Shown here piece by piece: positions 15,272-24,654 of a stretch of 64,000 nt of DNA (position 1 is the first letter of the stretch; every line of letters starts with the position of its first letter). The notes under the pieces were generated by a model, which worked only from the letters and a program-made list of their open reading frames with translations, made no database searches and was not told the origin of the DNA. The translations under genes and the position numbers were made by a program. Location of the stretch: contig JAFGLZ010000039.1 of assembly GCA_016927755.1 (NCBI GenBank), forward strand, positions 38,934 through 102,933, in the 5' to 3' direction. The DNA comes from Phycisphaerae bacterium. GTDB taxonomy: Bacteria > Planctomycetota > Phycisphaerae > UBA1845 > JAFGLZ01.

Positions 15272-17347
15272 ATGAAGCGCAAGCCAACACCATCCAAAAC
15301 CGCAAGGGAGATCCCGCCTAGGGAACAGCCCGCCGGCAGCCGTCCGCGATTGCTCCTTCTTCTCCCTTGTCTCGTCGCTTTCTCGGCGCTGGCCTTTCTG
15401 GCAAGCGAATCTCCACTGGCCACACTGATCATCGTCTCGGACGGCGCGGCTGCGGTGATCATCTGGGTTGCGGCAGTCGGCCTGGGGTGGTGGATCGTCA
15501 CGGCACTCGGGCTGTCCGACGCCCCGCTGCGGTGGCAACTCGTCCTGGCGGCCGGGATCGGGATCGGATCGCTTTCGCTACTCGTCCTGCTACTGGGATG
15601 GCTGAGTCTGCTGAATCGAGCCTTCTGGATCGCCCTGCTCGGCGTGTTGGTTCTCGCGTGTGCCGGGCGGGCCGGTCTGTACGTCTTGCGCTCCCGGCGT
15701 CAAGACGTAGAGGACTCGCCGGCGCCGTGGCAGCCAATCCATCTCCTTTGGCTCAGCGCGGCCGCGTTCCTCGTCATCGCCTTGCTGGAGGCCACGGCTC
15801 CTCCCGGTCTGAATTGGGGCGACGAGGCCGGCGGATACGACGTGCTCGAGTACCATTTCGGCGGCCCGAAGGAATACTGGCTGAGCGGAAGGGTTCGGCC
15901 GTTACCGCACAACATCTACACCTACTTTCCTTTCAACGCGGAGATGCTGTACCTACTGGCGTTCGTGGTCAAAGGTGGGCCGTTTGACGGCATGTACTTG
16001 GCTCAGCTTCTCAACGCCTCTCTCGCCATCGCAGCGGTAGCGGCCGCATGGTTGGCGGGGCGGGAATTCGGCCCGGCGCAGGGAGTGCTCTCCGGGGTTC
16101 TCGCTGGGACCTGTCCGTGGCTGACCTATCTGAGCGGCGTTGCCTATGTCGAGAACGGGCTGGTCTTCATGACGATGCTCGCCTTGGCCATCATCGTTCG
16201 CATCTGGAGGGCCCCGTCCTCGCGCCGAGCGAGCTGGTACGCAACCGCCGGGCTCGTGGCCGGGCTGGCATGCGGCCTCAAGTACACGGCGGTGCCGATG
16301 GTCCTCGCACCGGTCGCGCTCGGGGTGCTGCTGGTGGTACGAGGCCCGCGACGATGGATGGCCCCGATGCTCGTGGTTGCCGGCGCCGTGATCACCTTCT
16401 CTCCCTGGCTCATCAAGAACGCCTACGCCGCGTCCAACCCTCTTTTTCCGATGGGGCATCAACTACTCGGGTATCGGGCCGGACTCTGGGACTCCGACCT
16501 GGCAGCGCGTTGGGATCGTGCACATGCACCCCAAGGGGATGAGCGGGCCTGGACGGTTCGCATGGAACGGTTGTGGCGGCGCGTGCTGGCCGATCCAAAG
16601 TACGGGCCGGGGCTCTTCCTCGTTACGATGTTCGCGCTGCCGGCGGCGCTCCGCGCCGGGGGACGACTGACGATCGCCCTGCTGCTCACTCTTGCCATTC
16701 AAATCATCGTCTGGCTCACGAGCACACACTTGCTGGCCCGATTCGCCGTCCCGCTGATCGCCCCGCTCATCCTTCTGCCGGCGGTGGGTTGGGCGTGGCC
16801 GAATGGTGGTCGCATGCAAGCTATTTCACGCGCCATCACGCTCGGGCTGGCATCTTGCGCGATCGCTGTCAATCTTGTCTGCGTCGGTGGGCTGTACTAT
16901 CATCACTCGCGTGATTCCCGCGGGAATCCCCTCGGTCTGTTCGGTCTCGGTCTGGTTTTGGCGGAGGCCGAGCCGATTAACGAGCATACGCCCGCCGAGG
17001 GAACGAATGTTTGGATGATCGGGGAGGCGAGGGCTTTTTACGTCGCCAGGCCGTGCCAGTACCATGTGGTGTTCAGCCGGAATCCCCTGGCCGATTACGC
17101 GAGGGCCGGTCCGACGCCTCGCGAGATGATGGCGTGGTTCCGCCAGCGCGGCGTCACGCACGTCTACATCGGGTGGTCGGAGATCCAGCGGTTCCGTCGG
17201 CCAGGCAACTACGGTTGGGACGAGGCCCTGAGTCCCGATCTGCTCGCATCGATGCGGTCCGTCGCACGAGTCGTACACGCCGAGCGGCACGCCGGCAGTG
17301 GAGCAATGATCTACGAACTACTAGAGGTGCCCCGGAATGAGCCATGA
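15272..17347 (+). CDS. Polytopic membrane glycosyltransferase, GT39/ArnT-like
   Basis: A 691-residue membrane protein with about 11-12 hydrophobic segments. The first large outer loop ('LNWGDEAGGYDVLEYHFGGPKEYW', residues about 180-205) carries the acidic/aromatic pattern of GT39-type (Pmt/ArnT-like) transferases that move sugars from polyprenyl-phosphate carriers. A hydrophilic C-terminal domain begins near residue 560 and includes 'NVWMIGEARAFYVARPCQY', as in other large bacterial DUF/GT39 proteins. The start is ATG with a basic N-terminus. The stop overlaps the PfkB gene start by 11 bases, suggesting translational coupling. Acceptor and donor unknown. Confidence 0.85.
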   Translation: MKRKPTPSKTAREIPPREQPAGSRPRLLLLLPCLVAFSALAFLASESPLATLIIVSDGAAAVIIWVAAVGLGWWIVTALGLSDAPLRWQLVLAAGIGIGSLSLLVLLLGWLSLLNRAFWIALLGVLVLACAGRAGLYVLRSRRQDVEDSPAPWQPIHLLWLSAAAFLVIALLEATAPPGLNWGDEAGGYDVLEYHFGGPKEYWLSGRVRPLPHNIYTYFPFNAEMLYLLAFVVKGGPFDGMYLAQLLNASLAIAAVAAAWLAGREFGPAQGVLSGVLAGTCPWLTYLSGVAYVENGLVFMTMLALAIIVRIWRAPSSRRASWYATAGLVAGLACGLKYTAVPMVLAPVALGVLLVVRGPRRWMAPMLVVAGAVITFSPWLIKNAYAASNPLFPMGHQLLGYRAGLWDSDLAARWDRAHAPQGDERAWTVRMERLWRRVLADPKYGPGLFLVTMFALPAALRAGGRLTIALLLTLAIQIIVWLTSTHLLARFAVPLIAPLILLPAVGWAWPNGGRMQAISRAITLGLASCAIAVNLVCVGGLYYHHSRDSRGNPLGLFGLGLVLAEAEPINEHTPAEGTNVWMIGEARAFYVARPCQYHVVFSRNPLADYARAGPTPREMMAWFRQRGVTHVYIGWSEIQRFRRPGNYGWDEALSPDLLASMRSVARVVHAERHAGSGAMIYELLEVPRNEP

Positions 17348-18302
17348 TATCGTCAACATCGGAATCTGCACCGTCGACACCATCGCTCGCACGATCAACG
17401 AGGCCCCACCGCCCGGGGGGCTTCGGACGTTTGACGATCTGACCGTGACCACAGGCGGCAACGCGATGAACTGCGGCATCGCGCTGGCCAAGATGGGCGT
17501 CGGGTGCGACGTGGTGATCAAGGTCGGGCGCGATGCGCTCGGAGACTTCGTGCTGAGCGAAGCCAAGAGGCACGGGCTGGGCACGAAAGGCATCATCATC
17601 GACGACAAGGGCACCACCACGCCCTTCACCTTCGTCTGCGTTCACAGCGACGGGCAACGCAGCTTCTACCACATCTGTGGCACCAACGGCACGCTGCGCA
17701 ACGACGAGATCGACATGGATTACGTCAAGCAGCATCGGTACTGCTTCGTGACCGGTACGATGGTCATGCCGACGTTTGACGGCGCGCAGACGGCCGAGGT
17801 CCTCCGGCAAGCGAAGGATGCCGGACTCGTCACGCTGCTCGACACGGTCTACACCGACGCGGCGTCGCAGGACCAGTGGCGATCCATCATCGTGCCGTGT
17901 CTGCCACATCTGACGTATTTCATACCAAGCCAACCGGAGGCGGCGGCGATCACGGGCCTCGACAAGGCCCCGGACATGGCCCGCTGGCTCCAGGACAACG
18001 GCTGTGCCAACGCGGTGATCAAGATGGATGCCGCCGGGGCCTACTGCCGAGTAGCGGACGGGACGGAAACCGAGGTGCCGGCCTATCAGGTCGACAACGT
18101 GGTGGACACGACCGGCGCCGGCGACTGCTGGAGTGCGGGGTTCCTGGCCGGCCTGGCGGCCGGTGAATCCGTTCCCGAGGCGGCGGCTCTGGGGAATGCC
18201 ACTGCCGCTCAAGGAATCCAGGCGCCCGGCGCAAGCACGGGCATCGTTCCGCTCGAACAAATCCGCGAGTTTCAGAGGAGCGCGCCGCGGCGGAATTGCT
18301 GA
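17337..18302 (+). CDS. PfkB-family carbohydrate kinase
   Basis: A 321-residue ribokinase-fold sugar kinase. PfkB signature 1 is seen as 'VTTGGNAMNCGIALAKMG' (about residue 40). Signature 2 is 'DTTGAGDCWSAGFLAGLAAG' (about 255-275), with the catalytic Asp in 'TGAGD'. ATP-dependent phosphorylation of a sugar or nucleoside hydroxyl is expected; the substrate cannot be read from sequence. The ATG lies inside the 3' end of the GT39-like gene in another frame, so the two are probably translated from one message. A hairpin follows 47 bases after the stop. Confidence 0.92.
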   Translation: MSHDIVNIGICTVDTIARTINEAPPPGGLRTFDDLTVTTGGNAMNCGIALAKMGVGCDVVIKVGRDALGDFVLSEAKRHGLGTKGIIIDDKGTTTPFTFVCVHSDGQRSFYHICGTNGTLRNDEIDMDYVKQHRYCFVTGTMVMPTFDGAQTAEVLRQAKDAGLVTLLDTVYTDAASQDQWRSIIVPCLPHLTYFIPSQPEAAAITGLDKAPDMARWLQDNGCANAVIKMDAAGAYCRVADGTETEVPAYQVDNVVDTTGAGDCWSAGFLAGLAAGESVPEAAALGNATAAQGIQAPGASTGIVPLEQIREFQRSAPRRNC

Positions 18303-18348
18303 TCGGCAAAGGCGTTGGTCGTCAGAGACATCTTTCCCGATGGCAGCC

Positions 18349-18368
18349 CCGACAGGCGAACCTGTCGG
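18349..18368. terminator. Hairpin between convergent genes
   Basis: CCGACAGG and CCTGTCGG form a perfect 8-bp stem around a CGAA tetraloop (GNRA-like). It lies between the PfkB stop and the 3' end of the O-antigen-ligase-like gene. No T tract, so a bidirectional, possibly Rho-assisted end is likely. Confidence 0.5.
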
Positions 18369-18451
18369 CCGCCAATCCCACCCCCACGGGAATGGCGCCG
18401 AGACCTTCTCCTCGAACGATGCGAGACTGTGGTGCCGCCGCGGTGGGTGCC

Positions 18452-21400
18452 TTACTCTCTCGTGGTGGGTACGATCGGCACGGTCGTGGCCGTTGGCATG
18501 CTCGTCGAGCCACCGTCCGGACGTGACGCGGCGGGCTGGGTGCTGGCTCGAAACTCCTGCAATACCCGCTGGTGAAGCCGCCGCAGCGAGTAGCTGTTCG
18601 GCGTTCTCTGCAAGGCATACATCAAGGCCCGCACGAACTCATCCCGCTGGCGCGCCGAGCCAATTCGCTCCCACGCTCGCTCCAGGCTCTCGGCCGCGGC
18701 CTTGCCGTCACCGTTCTCGCTGGCCATCAGCGAAACGAGCACCTGGACGTCGGGCGATTCCGGGCTCAGTTCCGCGGCGCGCCGTACCCATGTCGACCAT
18801 TGAGGCGGTCGCTTGTCGTGGCTGAGCCGATGGAAGGTCCTGCCCAAGACCTCGTACGACCACGCCAGAAGCAGGTTCGGGTCACTCGCCTCACCGTAAG
18901 GTGAGACCAGCGGAACAAGTTCCCGGGCGGTGGCCTCCTCTCCCGCGGCCAAAGCGGCGTGCATCATCCGTCGGTAGATGGGCCTCAACGCCGCGTAGAG
19001 GCCCGGACGCTCGCTGACTTCCAGCGCCCGGTTCAACAAGCCCAATGCCGCGACGGCCCCCGACTGCGTTGGGTGGAGGACGAGTTGGTACCAGGCGAGA
19101 TCGGCCATCGTCAGCGCTTGCTGGACGGACAAACGATTATGTGCGGCCTCATACAACCGCAGCGACTGGTTCACCGCCGCAACCGCCTGCTCGGTCTTGC
19201 CCTCGGCGTCAAGCAGGATCGCCGCCATCCGTAGTACCTCGGGGGAGAATCGATGCCGCCATGGCCGATCCGGTTCCGATGCGTCTTGACTGGCCCGCTC
19301 GACAAGGCCCTGAAACGTCTGGCGGAACGCCTTATCGGCGTAAACCTGCAGCAATACGGATCGATACTCCTCCGACAACATCGGGTTCCGCAGAGGTTGG
19401 CACGCCAATTCGGCAACACGGCCCATCTGCAGTGACGAATCGGCCCGCATGAGCTCGACGAGCACGGCGTCGCTGAAGGGCTGACGCGCCATGGCAGCCG
19501 ATAGCGCCGAGATTCGTTGCTTGTGGAATCGCTGCACCGCCCGCATCGCCTCTTCCGCCAACGGACCACCCTGAGCCCCGACGAAGCCTGCCCGGATCTG
19601 CCACAGACGTGCCATCGCCTGACACACCTCGGCCTCCGTTGTGGCACTTCCCGGCAGATCCGGCATGCAATCCCGCACATCCTCCAGCCGCCGCAGAGCC
19701 AACGTCAAGTCCTGCTCGGCCTTCTCCCACTGCCCCCGGTACGAAGGATCGGCCCACAGATCGATCAGGGACTGCGTGGTGGGTCTTGACGCGGCATGGG
19801 CCTGGTTCAGTTCGGCCGCGGTCTCGGCGATGCGCCGCGCGAGTTCGCCCAGTCGGGCGCTCGCCAAGGTGTAGTGGGCTTGTGCCGCGATCAGACGGGC
19901 CTGAGCCTGATGCCGTGGGCGGAAGGTGTCCTTCATCGCCCGTCGCGTCATGTCGACGGCCTCGGCGACGCGCTCCAACCTGGGTGATCGAAGACGCAGC
20001 CTCGACAAAGCCAGTACATGCTCGCCGAGGAACTCCTGCCAGGTGACAAAGCTGACTGTCAGCCCGAAGACTACCAAGAGGGCCGCGCCGACGCTCCGAG
20101 CCGCCCAGGCCGGTGCCGACAGGGGCTTGCCGCATCTGCGTGCAAGCAGTGCAGCCCAGATGCAGGCCAGCACCGTGTACGATATTGCCGGCATCGGAAC
20201 GAATCTCATGGCAGAGTCCATGCACTCTTCCGCCAATATGGCGACCAGGGCAGCCAGCAGGCCGATCAGACACCATCGCATCGTTCCCGGACCGAGGTCC
20301 TTGAGCGCGCGCACGCCCGCCAACATCGTCAGGGCGTAGACCCCAACCGTCAGGTGAAACCCAACCAGGCCGAGATCCGCCAGCACCTCGAGCCATTCAC
20401 TGTTGGCATGTCCGTGCCAGCGCACTGTCAATGGAGTCGGGTCATCAATCTGGTCTTGGATCAACCAGGGCTCCGCCGAAAGCGTGAAGCCTCCTTGCCC
20501 AAGCCCCGTCCCCGCACTCAAGGTCCACGCTTGAAGCGCGTATCGCCATCCGTAGCGGCAAAGCCTCACGTCGGCCGCATCGAACGATCCGCTGGTTCGG
20601 GCGTAATGACCCACCCACAGGGCGGCAACGATTAGGAGGATCGCGCCAAGTGACGAAACGAGAATCTTGCCCCTGCCCCCAACCGCCAACCATGCGATCG
20701 CAATCGCTCCGCACAGACCGCCTAGCCAGGCCGCTCGTGGACCCGCGATGAGAATCCCCCACCCCAGCACGGCTGAGATCAGCAGGAGCATCGCAAGGCC
20801 CATCACCCACAACATCCAGCGTGCCGTGCCCAGGGCGGCAGAGCCCTGAAGCACTCGACTCAGCGCGGCGATCAGCCATGCACACGACAGAATCAGCCCG
20901 GGCAGGAGGCACGCCGCGAAGACACGGTCGCCGCCGATAGGGAAGAACGCTTCCGGGACCCATTTCTCCAATCCGTGCAGCCGCAGCGACAGCGCCGCGG
21001 CAACCGCGCAGACCACGACCAGCACAATGCTGACGGCACGGACAGCGGTCTCCGGAAGCCGCGAGGCGGACATGCCCCGTGACAGCAACAGCGTCCAAGC
21101 CGCCTGGATCGCCAGGATGACCGTCGCGCGAAGCGACAGCTCCGGCGTCGACGACCAGGCCCGCGAGACGACGGACCAGATCACCACGAGCAGCAACAAC
21201 GTCTGCGCTACGTCGACGAGTCTCAGCCCTCTCAGCACACGAACCGATGTCGGAACCTCGGCTTGGCCACCTATCTCGAACGGCCCGCCCCCCTTCTCGA
21301 GTGAGACAGGCGAGTGAAATCCACGGAGGATCATCACGGCAGCGGCGAGGACGGCCACGGCCGCAACGCCGAAGCCAAGCGGAAGCGATTTGATCTCGGT

Positions 21401-21670
21401 GTTCGTGGGGGTTGGGTACTTGTACCCGACACAGAGGAAGTCGACGATCTTGAGCAGGGCCGGGGACACATGCCCGGAGTGGACGGCATCCGTCAGTGGC
21501 CGCGGCGGACTCGGCACGCTGTAAAGCAGGAGGCTCCCTGACAGGACCAACGCCGCAACGGCAACGAAGAGCCAGCGGAATAACCCGTCACCCCAGCCCA
21601 CGACCGTTTGCCCCGCAGGCTCGCCGTCCGCGCCGGAATCGACTGTCTTCGGGCTGATGGGGTCACTCAT
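18452..21670 (-). CDS. O-antigen ligase/polymerase-like membrane protein with C-terminal TPR region
   Basis: A very large (1072 aa) protein. Residues about 30-570 hold 12-14 hydrophobic segments. Near residues 418-433 is the Wzy/WaaL-type signature 'WHGHANSEWLEVLADLGLVG', the periplasmic loop end of O-antigen ligases and polymerases. From about residue 590 to the end the protein is soluble and helical with repeated Leu/Ala patterns ('AHYTLASARLGELARR', 'LLAWSYEVLGRTFHRL') that read as TPR-like repeats. The frame can start at TTG 21706, but I prefer ATG 21670. It should sit in the inner membrane and join or polymerise surface glycan. It follows the adenosyltransferase gene on the same strand. 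Confidence 0.85.
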   Translation of the reverse strand: MSDPISPKTVDSGADGEPAGQTVVGWGDGLFRWLFVAVAALVLSGSLLLYSVPSPPRPLTDAVHSGHVSPALLKIVDFLCVGYKYPTPTNTEIKSLPLGFGVAAVAVLAAAVMILRGFHSPVSLEKGGGPFEIGGQAEVPTSVRVLRGLRLVDVAQTLLLLVVIWSVVSRAWSSTPELSLRATVILAIQAAWTLLLSRGMSASRLPETAVRAVSIVLVVVCAVAAALSLRLHGLEKWVPEAFFPIGGDRVFAACLLPGLILSCAWLIAALSRVLQGSAALGTARWMLWVMGLAMLLLISAVLGWGILIAGPRAAWLGGLCGAIAIAWLAVGGRGKILVSSLGAILLIVAALWVGHYARTSGSFDAADVRLCRYGWRYALQAWTLSAGTGLGQGGFTLSAEPWLIQDQIDDPTPLTVRWHGHANSEWLEVLADLGLVGFHLTVGVYALTMLAGVRALKDLGPGTMRWCLIGLLAALVAILAEECMDSAMRFVPMPAISYTVLACIWAALLARRCGKPLSAPAWAARSVGAALLVVFGLTVSFVTWQEFLGEHVLALSRLRLRSPRLERVAEAVDMTRRAMKDTFRPRHQAQARLIAAQAHYTLASARLGELARRIAETAAELNQAHAASRPTTQSLIDLWADPSYRGQWEKAEQDLTLALRRLEDVRDCMPDLPGSATTEAEVCQAMARLWQIRAGFVGAQGGPLAEEAMRAVQRFHKQRISALSAAMARQPFSDAVLVELMRADSSLQMGRVAELACQPLRNPMLSEEYRSVLLQVYADKAFRQTFQGLVERASQDASEPDRPWRHRFSPEVLRMAAILLDAEGKTEQAVAAVNQSLRLYEAAHNRLSVQQALTMADLAWYQLVLHPTQSGAVAALGLLNRALEVSERPGLYAALRPIYRRMMHAALAAGEEATARELVPLVSPYGEASDPNLLLAWSYEVLGRTFHRLSHDKRPPQWSTWVRRAAELSPESPDVQVLVSLMASENGDGKAAAESLERAWERIGSARQRDEFVRALMYALQRTPNSYSLRRLHQRVLQEFRASTQPAASRPDGGSTSMPTATTVPIVPTTRE

Positions 21671-21723
21671 GATTCCGAAGGCCCAGCCGAGTTGCTCCAC
21701 CCGCAAGATGACCGTACGGTCGA

Positions 21724-22281
21724 TCAGGTCTTGCTCGAGAAATCCACCATCGCGTCACCGCCCCCCGTCGTATGGTTTGCCTGCCTGGCCCAGGCGTACA
21801 ACAGGTCTGACAGGCGGTTGACGTATCTCATCGTCGGCTCGGAAACGGATGCGGACCTGGCTAGCGCCACGAGACGGCGCTCGGCACGGCGACAAACCGT
21901 TCGCGCCACGTGCAACCGACTGGCCGTCTCGTCGCCCCCGGGCAGGATGAAGTGGGTCAGCGGAGGCACGGCCGCGGTTGCCTCGTCGATCCACCGCTCG
22001 AGCCGACCCACCATGTCCTCAGACACCAGCAGCTCAGGTCGATCCGGACGTGCCTTTGTCGCCAGCCCGACCTCGCAACCCAGAACGAACATCTCACGTT
22101 GAAGCTGCTTTATGCGTCCGCACAGGACCTCGTCGCGGCACGCGCTGCGCGCCAGTCCCAGGTGGGCGTTCAACTCGTCCAGCGTGCCCACCGTTTCGGG
22201 TCGCGCGTCGTCCTTACCCACGCGCGAGCCGTCGGCCATCGACGTCTCGCCCGCATCACCCGTCTTGGTATACAGCTTCAT
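21724..22281 (-). CDS. Cob(I)alamin adenosyltransferase, PduO type
   Basis: A 185-residue trimeric-type ATP:cob(I)alamin adenosyltransferase that makes adenosylcobalamin. The N-terminal ATP-binding signature is 'KLYTKTGDAGETSM'. The later conserved elements are 'FILPGGDETASRLHVARTVCRRAER' and 'YVNRLSDLLYAWAR'. The start at 22281 ('MKLYTKTGD') is the family's usual beginning; the open frame upstream is not conserved. No B12 riboswitch was recognised. The product would serve B12-dependent enzymes such as those encoded near 1 kb and elsewhere in the genome. The next gene downstream is the O-antigen-ligase-like protein, which is functionally unrelated. Confidence 0.95.
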   Translation of the reverse strand: MKLYTKTGDAGETSMADGSRVGKDDARPETVGTLDELNAHLGLARSACRDEVLCGRIKQLQREMFVLGCEVGLATKARPDRPELLVSEDMVGRLERWIDEATAAVPPLTHFILPGGDETASRLHVARTVCRRAERRLVALARSASVSEPTMRYVNRLSDLLYAWARQANHTTGGGDAMVDFSSKT

Positions 22282-22314
22282 GAACGACGGCTCCGCTACT
22301 CGCCGCGAGCGAAA

Positions 22315-22344
22315 GGCGGTCCACGCCCGAAGACGCGGACCGCC
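22315..22344 (-). terminator. Hairpin between Gfo/Idh gene and adenosyltransferase gene
   Basis: GGCGGTCC (22315-22322) and GGACCGCC (22337-22344) form a perfect 8-bp stem with a 14-base loop. It lies 44 bases after the oxidoreductase stop and 34 bases before the adenosyltransferase ATG on the same strand, so it may end the first message or sit in the leader of the second. Confidence 0.4.
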
Positions 22345-22387
22345 GAAGTGCACGACGCTTCTGGCCCCGGTACGGGAAAGCCAGGAC

Positions 22388-23578
22388 CTACTTGACCTCG
22401 GACATCTTGACGACCCGCCGCTTGGCGGCCGCCACCAGCGCCGCCTCCAAGACGCGCTGCGTCTCGTAGGCGTCCGCGAAGTCAGGGATCGGAACGACCG
22501 GCTTCTTCCCAGCGAGCACTCGCATGATGTCCGCGGCCTGGTTCACGAACGTATGCTCGTAGCCGAGGATGTGCGCGTCTGGCCACCACGCCTCCACGTA
22601 AGGGTGACCGCCGGCCGCCGAGGTGCACATGATCTTCGTCCACCCTCGGGTCTTGGGGTTGGCGGTATAGTCGAGGTACTCCAGGTAGTTCATGTCCTCG
22701 AACCGGAACCGCAAGGAGCCCTTCTCGCCGTGGACCTCGATCCCGTTCTGGTTCTGATAGCCCATGGCCAGGCGCGAGCACTCGAAGCTGGCCACCGCCC
22801 CCTTCTTGAACCTGGCCAGGAACAGGACGGCGTCGTCGACGTCGACCTTGCCCTTCTTGCGGCTGCCCTTGGACCCGCCCGCGATGCCACCGGCGGCCCC
22901 GACCGAGGGGATGGTCCGCTCCTTGATGAACGTCTCGGCGATCGCCCCGGAGATCTCGGTAATCTCGTCACCCGTGACGAATCGAGCCATGTCGATGATG
23001 TGCGCGTTCAGGTCCCCGTGCGCGCCGCTGCCGGCCAGCTTCTTCTGGAACCGCCAGAGGAGCGGGGTATCCGGCCCGCCCCAGTCCTGAAGGTAGATGC
23101 ACCGCACGTGGAAGATCCGCCCGATCTTGCCGTCCTTGACCAGTTGGTGCGCTAGCGAGACGGCCGGGCAACGACGGTAGTTGTACCAGACGAACGTCTT
23201 GGCCTTGGCCTTCTTGGCGGCATCAACCATCTTCTTGGCGTCTTTCAGCGTTCCGGCCAGCGGCTTCTCCGTGCCCACCGGCTTTCCCGCGCGGATCGCC
23301 TCCATCGCCACGGGCATGTGCATGAAGTTCGGCGTGACGATATCGACGTAGTCGATATCCCTGCTACGGACAACGGCCTTCCAATCATCCGAGTAGTTCC
23401 GCCAGCCCCAGTGCTTGGCGAAGACCTTCGGATTCTCCTGCTTCATCCCGAAGCTCGTGTGCATCACCGGATCGAGCGGCAGACCCTTGAAGAACTTCGA
23501 GACCTTGAGGAAGGCGTTACTGTGTGTGCGTCCCATGAAGCCCTGACCGATCAGTGCGACATTGCATGCCTTGGCCAT
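22388..23578 (-). CDS. Gfo/Idh/MocA family oxidoreductase
   Basis: A 396-residue cytoplasmic NAD(P)-dependent sugar or inositol dehydrogenase-type protein. The start is the ATG giving 'MAKACNVALIGQGFMGRTHSNAF', a Rossmann GxGxxG, with AAGGAGACAG upstream. The catalytic-lysine motif is intact: 'VGTEKPLAG' near residue 100. The C-terminal domain has 'RFRFEDMNYLEYLD' and ends in 'RRVVKMSEVK'. It has no signal peptide, unlike the relative at 24655. Substrate unknown; sugar or cyclitol catabolism is likely from the genomic setting. Confidence 0.93.
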   Translation of the reverse strand: MAKACNVALIGQGFMGRTHSNAFLKVSKFFKGLPLDPVMHTSFGMKQENPKVFAKHWGWRNYSDDWKAVVRSRDIDYVDIVTPNFMHMPVAMEAIRAGKPVGTEKPLAGTLKDAKKMVDAAKKAKAKTFVWYNYRRCPAVSLAHQLVKDGKIGRIFHVRCIYLQDWGGPDTPLLWRFQKKLAGSGAHGDLNAHIIDMARFVTGDEITEISGAIAETFIKERTIPSVGAAGGIAGGSKGSRKKGKVDVDDAVLFLARFKKGAVASFECSRLAMGYQNQNGIEVHGEKGSLRFRFEDMNYLEYLDYTANPKTRGWTKIMCTSAAGGHPYVEAWWPDAHILGYEHTFVNQAADIMRVLAGKKPVVPIPDFADAYETQRVLEAALVAAAKRRVVKMSEVK

Positions 23579-23690
23579 TGGTTCTGTCTCCTTGTCCGAA
23601 CATGGCTGTACTGTTACGGGTGGCGATATGGTACGACTCGCGGATCGGACGGGCAAGCCCAACCCGCGATTTATCAACATGCTGAACGGC

Positions 23691-24440
23691 TCAGGACCGC
23701 ACCTGCGATGCGCCACCGAGCAGGAACTGCCGGACGTACGGCGAGGTCTTCAGCGTTCGCCCCAGCGATTCCGTCAAGTGATAGTCGAGCAGGTCGAACG
23801 CCTCGCCCGCGACCTCGATGCCGATGCGATCGCCCCGCAGCCCCAGCAGGATCGACGGATCGACACGCCGTTTCTCCACGAGCGGGGCCTCACACTCGTG
23901 ACAGATCAGCCCACCCTCCCGCGCCGAGAAGAATGGACTGCTCTTGCCCGACCATGCTCGCCCACAACCCACGCACCGCGACAGGTCCGGCATGAGGCCG
24001 ATCTCGATGAGCAGAGCACGCTGGAACTCGATCAGCACGGGCGCGTCACGATTCGGAAGTGCAACGAACGATCGCACCAGTTCGTCATAGAGCCGGGGGG
24101 CCGCGTCGTTCTCCTCGGTCGTCAGATCGACGGCCTCGGCCATGTACTGCCCGGCGACCATCCATCGGAACTCGCGACGGAGCCCCGAAAACACGTCCTC
24201 CTGCCGCCATTCCGTCAGCACGCCGAGTCCCCCGTCGGATTCCTCCTTCCGGCTGAAGACCAGCGATCCCCGCTCCAGCAGATCGATCCCCGTGGCAAAT
24301 CGCGACTTGGTGCCGCGTTTGATGCCCTTGGCGATCAGTCGCTGCTTGCCGTGCTCGCGCGTGAAGAAGGCGAGCACCTGCGACGTCTCGCTGTAGTCCA
24401 GCCGGCGAATCGCGACGGCTTCGTCCTTGATCAGCGCCAT
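23691..24440 (-). CDS. recO: DNA repair protein RecO
   Basis: A 249-residue RecO. The N-terminal OB fold is 'DEAVAIRRLDYSETSQVLAFFTREHG' with the typical 'IAKGIKRGTKSRF'. The helical domain follows. The zinc-binding site is present as CVGC ... CHEC (about residues 150-180). RecO loads RecA with RecR on SSB-covered single strands. Length is normal. A GGGAGC ribosome site precedes the ATG. The gene lies divergent to the Tat-type Gfo/Idh gene. Confidence 0.94.
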   Translation of the reverse strand: MALIKDEAVAIRRLDYSETSQVLAFFTREHGKQRLIAKGIKRGTKSRFATGIDLLERGSLVFSRKEESDGGLGVLTEWRQEDVFSGLRREFRWMVAGQYMAEAVDLTTEENDAAPRLYDELVRSFVALPNRDAPVLIEFQRALLIEIGLMPDLSRCVGCGRAWSGKSSPFFSAREGGLICHECEAPLVEKRRVDPSILLGLRGDRIGIEVAGEAFDLLDYHLTESLGRTLKTSPYVRQFLLGGASQVRS

Positions 24441-24469
24441 GCCGCTCCCTGCTCGTCAGTCCTGGCCAT

Positions 24470-24492
24470 TGCGGGGAGACCGACTCCCCGCA
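24470..24492. other. Perfect 9-bp inverted repeat upstream of recO
   Basis: TGCGGGGAG and CTCCCCGCA flank a 5-base centre, 30 bases upstream of the recO ATG in a divergent gap. As RNA it would be a very stable leader hairpin; as DNA it could be a protein site. The rest of the 214-base gap shows no clear promoter. Confidence 0.45.
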
Positions 24493-24654
24493 GATTCTAA
24501 TCGACCGAGGGCGTATGTCTCCCCCAAGGACCTCTGATTTGTCGACGGAGTCAACCGGTCCTCACGAGAAGGCCTCGCACCTTCGGTGGCATGCCCGCGG
24601 GTGCCGCGGTAGGATGATTACGTTAGTTACCCGTGGGGCTTGGTAGGGAACGTG

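Noticed and set aside
22282..22387. Possible cobalamin riboswitch before the adenosyltransferase gene
   Set aside because: Only about 100 bases long and no B12-box sequence found; a simple hairpin is all that is visible.
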